This document shows positions 6,817 to 10,917 of a DNA stretch of 10,917 nt, piece by piece (position 1 is the stretch's first letter; every line of letters begins with the position of its first letter). Source of the stretch: an uncultured Oscillospiraceae bacterium. Lineage in GTDB: Bacteria; Bacillota; Clostridia; Oscillospirales; Acutalibacteraceae. Location of the stretch: the NCBI GenBank assembly GCA_900550315.1, contig URRK01000040.1:1-10917 (forward strand), written 5' to 3'. The translations under genes were made by a program, and so were the position numbers. Under the pieces are notes generated by a model. The model was not told the origin of the DNA. It did not search any database and saw only the letters and a program-made list of their open reading frames with translations.

Positions 6817-7584
6817 TTACTCTTTAATGTATTTGCCAACAATTTCATCAATTTTGCCGGCGGCCTTTAACTCGGAAAGCGCCTTGTTAATGTTGTTTAA
6901 CAGCTCGGTGTTATCTTTAGAAACGGCAATGGCGTAGTTTTCATCGGCATAGGCGGTGTCTAAAATCTTTAAACCAGAGGCAGAGGCTACATAAGCTTTA
7001 GCGGGCTGTTGGTCAATAACAACGCAATCAATTTGGCCGTTTTGCAAAGCGGCAACGGCAAGCGGGCCGTTTGCAAACTGCTTAACATTTTCCTGGCCAT
7101 AGTCCCCGGTGCAGTAGCTGTCGCCGGTGGTGCCGGTTTGAACGCCAATCTTTTTGCCCTTTAAGTCGTCTACCGTTTTAATGGCAGAGCCCTCTTTTAC
7201 AATAACAACCTGAACACCTTTGGCGTAAGTGTCGGTAAAATTAACCGATTCTTTCCGCTCGTCGGTAACGGTCATACCGGCCATGGCAAAGTCAATAGAG
7301 CCACCCTTAACGGCAGGAATTAGAGAGTCAAAGTCCATATCTTTAATTACAAGCTCCATGTTCAGCTTTTCGGCAATGGCGGCGGCAATGTCGGCGTCTA
7401 AACCAACAATTTTGCCGGAATCGTCTACCGATTCAAAAGGCGGGAAGGTTGCGTTGGTGCCCATGGTGATCTTTTTCTTGGCGGCAGAGCTGTTGTTCGA
7501 CTCGGCGCTGCTGTTTTTGCCGCAGCCGGCAAAAACGGTAACAACCAAAGCGGCTGTTAAAAGAAGTGCTAATAGTTTTTTCAT
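6817..7584 (-). CDS. Polar amino acid ABC transporter, substrate-binding lipoprotein
   Basis: This 255-residue extracytoplasmic solute-binding protein (SBP_bac_3 type) is tethered to the membrane by a lipid. MKKLLALLLTAALVVTVFAGC is its lipoprotein signal, with lipidated C21 after the lipobox VFAGC and a Ser/Asn-rich linker to about residue 35. Family landmarks are NATFPPFE (44-51), GLDADIAAAIAEKL (61-74), MTVTDERKESVNFT (104-117) with R110 expected to hold the substrate carboxylate, GVQTGTTGDS (148-156), and D191 in VIDQQPAKAY, expected to hold the amino group. The start is ATG 7584 with GGAGG at 7597-7593, spacing 8; a TTG at 7599 is rejected because it lies upstream of that site. It is the first gene of the operon with permease and ATPase. 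ARG-box-like palindromes upstream suggest arginine or a related cationic substrate, but the pocket sequence alone does not prove this. Confidence 0.95.
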   Translation of the reverse strand: MKKLLALLLTAALVVTVFAGCGKNSSAESNNSSAAKKKITMGTNATFPPFESVDDSGKIVGLDADIAAAIAEKLNMELVIKDMDFDSLIPAVKGGSIDFAMAGMTVTDERKESVNFTDTYAKGVQVVIVKEGSAIKTVDDLKGKKIGVQTGTTGDSYCTGDYGQENVKQFANGPLAVAALQNGQIDCVVIDQQPAKAYVASASGLKILDTAYADENYAIAVSKDNTELLNNINKALSELKAAGKIDEIVGKYIKE

Positions 7585-7676
7585 GTTGTTTTCCTCCAAT
7601 AATTTATGGGGCCGTGCGAAACGGTTTGAACAGGCCGGTCAGCTTGGGCTGAACCGTTTGGTTTCATCTGTTTCAT
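7581..7676 (-). CDS. Possible 31-codon leader ORF ending on the binding-protein start codon
   Basis: Reading from ATG 7676 (or the in-frame ATG 7667), an open frame runs 31 codons and stops at TGA 7583-7581, overlapping the ATG of the binding protein as ATGA. The two ATGs come from a 9-bp tandem repeat. The peptide has no obvious run of a regulatory amino acid, and neither ATG has a Shine-Dalgarno site. A frame this short could be open by chance. It is listed because the stop/start overlap would couple translation if it were used. Confidence 0.18.
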   Translation of the reverse strand: MKQMKPNGSAQADRPVQTVSHGPINYWRKTT

Positions 7677-7682
7677 CTGTTT
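7619..7682 (-). promoter_or_regulatory. Candidate structured 5' leader of the amino acid transporter mRNA
   Basis: The leader is about 130 nt long from the nearer promoter. It contains a perfect 8-bp stem, AAACGGTT (7619-7626) with AACCGTTT (7652-7659), enclosing a 25-nt loop. That loop can itself form CAGC-CCAA-GCTG on the minus strand. Next to it, GTTTCATCT is repeated in tandem (7661-7669, 7670-7678, partial to 7682). No U-run follows the stem, so it is not a simple attenuator. It does not match a T-box or other riboswitch I recognise. Confidence 0.4.
7661..7682. repeat. 9-bp tandem repeat in transporter leader
   Basis: GTTTCATCT occurs twice head to tail (7661-7669 and 7670-7678), followed by a partial third copy, GTTT (7679-7682). 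It lies entirely within the leader and supplies two in-frame ATG codons on the minus strand. Its role is unknown. Confidence 0.85.
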
Positions 7683-7720
7683 AAAGCGGCTCGTTTGTGC
7701 TCCCTTAATCAACTGCATAC

Positions 7721-7749
7721 ATTTTAGCATACTGTGCATAAAAATGCAA
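7721..7749 (-). promoter_or_regulatory. Proximal promoter of the amino acid transporter operon
   Basis: On the minus strand, TTGCAT (7749-7744) and TAAAAT (7726-7721) are 17 bp apart, with a TGC extended -10 just upstream of TAAAAT. The expected start is near 7714, giving a leader of about 130 nt. Confidence 0.65.
7735..7748. promoter_or_regulatory. ARG-box-like operator at the proximal promoter
   Basis: TGCATAAAAATGCA is a 14-bp palindrome with an AT-rich centre. It fits the pattern TGNAT-W4-ATNCA at every position; this is the core of ArgR/AhrC ARG boxes. It overlaps the -35 element and spacer, where a bound repressor would block RNA polymerase. No argR gene is in the window, so assignment rests on the motif and the nature of the downstream genes. 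Confidence 0.5.
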
Positions 7750-7781
7750 GTGTTTTTTCAAAAGAATAAATTTTTCAGCAC

Positions 7782-7811
7782 ATTATACATTAAATTTGCA
7801 AAAATATGCAA
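7782..7811 (-). promoter_or_regulatory. Distal promoter of the amino acid transporter operon
   Basis: On the minus strand, TTGCAT (7811-7806) and a perfect TATAAT (7787-7782) are separated by 18 bp. The -35 element begins 6 bp after the recG stop codon (7819-7817). I see no terminator for recG in between, so recG read-through and this promoter may both feed the transporter. Confidence 0.6.
7797..7810. promoter_or_regulatory. Second ARG-box-like operator at the distal promoter
   Basis: TGCAAAAATATGCA departs from the TGNAT-W4-ATNCA pattern at a single position. Like the first box it overlaps a -35 element. The two box centres are 62 bp apart, close to six helical turns, so cooperative binding on one DNA face is possible. 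Confidence 0.4.
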
Positions 7812-7816
7812 TTAAA

Positions 7817-9862
7817 TTAGTTTAAATCAACACTGTTATTAGAGAAAAATAAATTCTTTATGCAAATATTCATATTTTTATGCATTTCCGCTTGCAGCAG
7901 CGGGTCACTTTGCAGTGTGTTGGTTGCCGCGTTGCAGGCGTTTTGAATCAATTCGGCGTCGGTTATAAGGTCGGCCAATTTTAAATTGGGCAGGCCGTGT
8001 TGATTTTTGCCTAAGAAGTTGCCCGGGCCGCGCAGTTTTAAATCCTCCTCGGCAATTTCAAAGCCGTTGTTGCTTTTGCAAAGAATTTGCATACGCGTAC
8101 GAGCCTTTTCGCCGCCCCCGCAAATAAAAATGCAGGTAGATTTTGCGGCGCCGCGGCCAACCCGACCCCGCAGCTGGTGCAGCTGGGAAAGGCCAAAGCG
8201 CTCGGCGTTTTCTATTATCATTATTGCGGCGTTTGGCACATTAACCCCAACCTCAATTACTGTTGTTGCAACCAGCAGCTGTATTTTTCCGGCGGCAAAG
8301 TCGGCCATAACGGCCTGTTTTTCGGCCGGCTTTAATTGGGCGTGCAGCAGCCCTAAGCGGTAGCCGGCAAGGGCACCGCTGCTAAGCTGCTCGTAATAGG
8401 TTTTAGCCGCCATAAGGCCGGGGGTCTCGCTTTCCTCGTCCTCCTCAATAGCGGGGCAAACAATGTAGCCCTGCAGGCCGGCGTTTAGGTGCTTTTTAAT
8501 GTAATTCAGCGCGCGGGGTCGCAGCTCGGGCGGTACACAGTAGCTTTCAATTGGCTGGCGGCCGCCGGGCAGCTGGGTAATGCGGCTAATGCTTAAATCG
8601 CCGTAAACGGTTAGGCCCAGCGTGCGGGGAATAGGGGTTGCCGACATAACCAGCGTGTGGGGAAAGTTGGCTTTTTTGCTAAGGGCAGTTCGCTGTTCTA
8701 CCCCAAAGCGGTGCTGTTCATCGGTAATAATTAGCCCAATGTTAGGCAGCTGCACCTTTTCGGTTAGCACGGCGTGGGTGGCAACGGTAATTTGCGGGGT
8801 ACCCTTGGCCAGCTTTGCCAAAACGGCCCGTTTTTCGGCCGCAGGCATTGCCGAAACCAGCAGCTGCACCGTTACCCCAACCTTGCCAAACAGCGCGTTT
8901 AGGCTTTCGGCGTGCTGGCGGGCTAAAAGCTCGGTAGGGGCTAACAAAACGCAGCCGCAGCCGCTTTGCACGGTGTGGTAGCAAAGCACAGCGGCAACGG
9001 CCGTTTTGCCGCAGCCAACATCCCCTTGAATTAAACGGTTCATTGGCGTTGTTTGCTGCATATCTTTTAAACAATCGTTTACCGCGGCTTGTTGCCCCGG
9101 CGTTAGGGCAAAGGGCAGCAGGCTTTGCCACGCGGCCTTTGGCAGGGGTTGAATGGGGGTTGCGGTGGCAGCCCGGTTTCGGTTTTTTAACAGGCACATA
9201 CCGGCGTGCAGCAAAAAAATCTCCTCAAAACAAAGGCGGGTGCGGGCCTGCTCCAGCTCGTTAAAATCTTTAGGAAAATGAATAGCCCGCAGCGCCTGCC
9301 ACTGCGGCAGCAGGTGGTACTGTTGCCGCACCTGCTCCGGCAATGGGTCGTTTTCCGGCTCTAACAATGCAACGGCGTTTTGCATAATATTTTCTATCAT
9401 GCGGCTGGTAAGGCCTTTGGTAGCGTGGTAAATGGGGCGAATTTTGCAGTAATCCTCCGGCCGAATTTCGGGGGAGTCCAGCTCGCGAATAACCCCGTTC
9501 CACTTTAATTTGCCGTAAAACAGGTAGGTGCCGCCAACTGTTAGCTGCTCGGCCAAGTATTTGTTATTAAACAAAACAACCTTTACGGTGCCGGTGCGGT
9601 CGTAAATAGTAAAGCTGTAGGTTTCAATGCCGCGCTTAAAGGTGCGGCTTTTTTCAATAGCGCTTTCAATTTTAGCGCGCAGGCAAACCGGCTGCCCGGT
9701 TGGGGCGTTACAAATTTTTAAAGGGGCCGACCAATCCTGGTAATCGCGCGGGTAAAACTGCAACAGGTCAGACAGGGAGAAAAGGCCCAGCTTTTTTTGA
9801 AAAAGCTGAGCCTTTTTTTCGCCTATTCCTTTAACAAATTTTAAAGGCTTTTGTTGCAGCAA
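7817..9862 (-). CDS. recG: ATP-dependent DNA helicase RecG
   Basis: RecG remodels stalled replication forks and branch-migrates Holliday junctions. The 681-residue length is normal. Residues 1-140 hold the helix-hairpin-helix-like KGIGEKKAQLFQKKLGLFSL and the wedge/OB domain. The helicase core has Walker A GDVGCGKT (280-287), PTELLARQH (309-317), the DEQHRFG box (381-387), SATPIPRT (407-414), TTVIEVGVNVP (533-543) and motif VI QLRGRVGR (563-570). The C-terminal translocation segment reads RGPGNFLGKNQHG (611-623), where many relatives have RGPGDFLGTRQSG. The start is TTG 9862, 15 bp past the fakA stop, with a weak AGGG upstream; no ATG or GTG start lies upstream in frame before the preceding stop. 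The fakA-recG order echoes the yloV to recG neighbourhood of Bacillus and suggests one transcript. I see no terminator after the stop. Confidence 0.97.
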   Translation of the reverse strand: MLQQKPLKFVKGIGEKKAQLFQKKLGLFSLSDLLQFYPRDYQDWSAPLKICNAPTGQPVCLRAKIESAIEKSRTFKRGIETYSFTIYDRTGTVKVVLFNNKYLAEQLTVGGTYLFYGKLKWNGVIRELDSPEIRPEDYCKIRPIYHATKGLTSRMIENIMQNAVALLEPENDPLPEQVRQQYHLLPQWQALRAIHFPKDFNELEQARTRLCFEEIFLLHAGMCLLKNRNRAATATPIQPLPKAAWQSLLPFALTPGQQAAVNDCLKDMQQTTPMNRLIQGDVGCGKTAVAAVLCYHTVQSGCGCVLLAPTELLARQHAESLNALFGKVGVTVQLLVSAMPAAEKRAVLAKLAKGTPQITVATHAVLTEKVQLPNIGLIITDEQHRFGVEQRTALSKKANFPHTLVMSATPIPRTLGLTVYGDLSISRITQLPGGRQPIESYCVPPELRPRALNYIKKHLNAGLQGYIVCPAIEEDEESETPGLMAAKTYYEQLSSGALAGYRLGLLHAQLKPAEKQAVMADFAAGKIQLLVATTVIEVGVNVPNAAIMIIENAERFGLSQLHQLRGRVGRGAAKSTCIFICGGGEKARTRMQILCKSNNGFEIAEEDLKLRGPGNFLGKNQHGLPNLKLADLITDAELIQNACNAATNTLQSDPLLQAEMHKNMNICIKNLFFSNNSVDLN

Positions 9863-9877
9863 GAGATCACGCCCTAA

Positions 9878-10917
9878 TTATTCGGCAGAAATAATAAAGT
9901 AATATACCGGCTGGCCGCCTTCAATCAGGTTAATTTCTACCCGGTCGCCCAGCTGCTCGGTTAAGGTGTTTACCACCCGCTCGGCAACGGTGCTTTCAAC
10001 ATCGGCACCGTACAGCACGGTTAAAAATTGCACATTTTTTTTGCAAAGCTGCTTGCAAAGCCGAACGGCCGAACGCTCTAAGTCGTTGTCGGTAAACACA
10101 ATTTTGCCATTTTCCATTGCCATAATGTCGTTCTTTTTAATTTTAAAACCGTCAAAATCAGAATCGCGCGCGGCAAAGGTAAGCTGGCCGGTGGTAACCT
10201 TTTCAAAGGCGTTTTGCATTTGAATGGTGTTTTCCTCCACCGAAAGGTCGGGATCAAAATTAATCATGGCCGAAATGCCCATTGGAATGGTGCGGGTAGG
10301 CAGAACCACCACCGGGCGGGAGCTGAGCGGTACGGTTTGCTCGGCCGCCATAATAATGTTTTTGTTGTTTGGCAGCACATAAACCACCTTAGCCGGCGTT
10401 TGCTCAATGGCTTTTAAAATGTCGTCGGTGCTGGGGTTCATGGTTTGGCCGCCGCTTACTAAGGTAGTTACCCCTAACTCGCGAAACAGGTTTTCAATGC
10501 CCTCGCCAACGCAAACCGAAACAAAGCCGTAATCCTGCGTAATTTCGGCCGGAACAATGGTTTCGGTGTTGGTGCTGTTGTTAATGGGCCGGCTCTTGGC
10601 CTGCTCAGCGTCATGCTTGGCGCGCTCGTGCTGGTCGCGCATATTTTCTATTTTAAGGTGAACCAGCTGGCCAAAGGTCAAGGCCTTTTCAATGGCGTTG
10701 CCGGGGTGGTCGGTGTGTACATGAACCTTAATAATTTCGTCATCGTCTACTACCACAACGCAGTCGCCAATAGATTCTAAAAATGCGCGCAGCTCGGTCG
10801 GGTCATTTTCGGTTTTATCCTCTTTACGGTTTACAATAAATTCGGTGCAGTAGGTAAAGGTAATTTCACCGTCAAAAATGCCGGCAGCGTTTTGGCCGTC
10901 GCCCTGGCCGTTGTCAA
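9878..10917 (-). CDS. fakA: FakA/YloV-type fatty-acid kinase ATP-binding subunit (C-terminal part, 5' end outside window)
   Basis: FakA works with a FakB carrier to phosphorylate fatty acids for phospholipid synthesis in Firmicutes. The 345 residues present lack the N-terminal DhaL (DAK2) nucleotide-binding domain of the usual protein of about 550 residues. What remains is the middle domain, starting FTYCTEFIV (window residues 20-28) and running through GDCVVVVDDDEIIKVHVHTD with the HVHTDHPG loop, followed by KIENMRDQHER. Next come a charged linker and a C-terminal DegV-like domain from about residue 125, with SGGQTMNPSTDDIL and the typical ending GGQPVYYFIISAE. The frame is open to the window edge, so a GTG at 10756 is internal. 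A cysteine stands in the GDC motif where serine is common. The gene sits just upstream of recG and is probably co-transcribed with it. Confidence 0.93.
   Translation of the reverse strand, partial: DNGQGDGQNAAGIFDGEITFTYCTEFIVNRKEDKTENDPTELRAFLESIGDCVVVVDDDEIIKVHVHTDHPGNAIEKALTFGQLVHLKIENMRDQHERAKHDAEQAKSRPINNSTNTETIVPAEITQDYGFVSVCVGEGIENLFRELGVTTLVSGGQTMNPSTDDILKAIEQTPAKVVYVLPNNKNIIMAAEQTVPLSSRPVVVLPTRTIPMGISAMINFDPDLSVEENTIQMQNAFEKVTTGQLTFAARDSDFDGFKIKKNDIMAMENGKIVFTDNDLERSAVRLCKQLCKKNVQFLTVLYGADVESTVAERVVNTLTEQLGDRVEINLIEGGQPVYYFIISAE

Noticed and set aside
7229..7684. 151-codon plus-strand frame opposite the binding-protein gene
   Set aside because: It mirrors the well-supported lipoprotein gene, has no ribosome site and shows no family-like sequence.
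8007..8363. Plus-strand frames opposite recG
   Set aside because: Arg/Pro/Ser-rich antisense readings of a clear recG; codon mirror effect.
9788..9819. Plus-strand hairpin CAGCTTTTT-TTG-AAAAAGCTG followed by seven T, resembling a terminator
   Set aside because: It lies inside the 5' end of recG on the antisense strand and is explained by Lys/Gln/Leu codons encoding AQLFQKKLGLF; no plus-strand gene precedes it.
1..10917. Mobile element, CRISPR, toxin-antitoxin or phage content
   Set aside because: No transposase, integrase, phage or repeat-spacer pattern on either strand; all intervals are accounted for by the listed genes and short intergenic regions.

Overview
The window looks like a chromosomal segment from a spore-forming Clostridia-class Firmicute of moderate GC, plausibly from the gut-associated Oscillospirales/Ruminococcaceae side. 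This is inferred from an endospore gene (spoVAD), the Firmicute pairing of a FakA/YloV-type protein with recG, Firmicute-type Shine-Dalgarno sites, several TTG/GTG starts, and a carbohydrate-active protein with domains typical of clostridial surface enzymes. I see no phage, insertion sequence, CRISPR, tRNA or rRNA signal.

Layout. (1) Positions 1-391, plus strand: the 3' end of spoVAD, closed by a strong GC-rich hairpin (447-475) that can also end the convergent minus-strand gene. Everything else is on the minus strand. (2) 490-4666: a very large carbohydrate-active protein, now split into two frames. The N-terminal part (3134-4666) is a deacetylase/glycosidase-like barrel resembling the DUF3863 group. 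The C-terminal part (490-3189) carries beta-sandwich domains, a clostridial surface-protein domain and a clan GH-A-like barrel. The two join without a gap if one base, or one GGCC copy, is removed from a 14-bp palindrome at 3226-3239. A consensus sigma-A promoter with operator-like repeats drives it. (3) 4788-5108: a small single-domain cupin. (4) 5218-7584: a complete polar amino acid ABC importer (lipoprotein, permease, ATPase). It has two promoters, each with an ARG-box-like palindrome over its -35 element. (5) 7817-9862: recG. (6) 9878-10917: the C-terminal two thirds of a FakA/YloV-type fatty-acid kinase subunit, 15 bp upstream of recG and probably co-transcribed with it.

How the parts work together. 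FakA and RecG form a conserved housekeeping neighbourhood. The ABC importer is a self-contained operon, and its upstream palindromes suggest ArgR/AhrC control and therefore arginine or another cationic amino acid as substrate. That is inference. The large glycosidase is the most unusual object: a two-barrel architecture of roughly 1,380 residues if repaired, with no visible secretion signal, a regulated-looking promoter, and a frameshift that is a real mutation, a phase switch or an assembly error.

I found no convincing new defence system or mobile element. The points most worth following up are the frameshifted two-barrel enzyme with its promoter, and the ARG-box-like double promoter with its leader.
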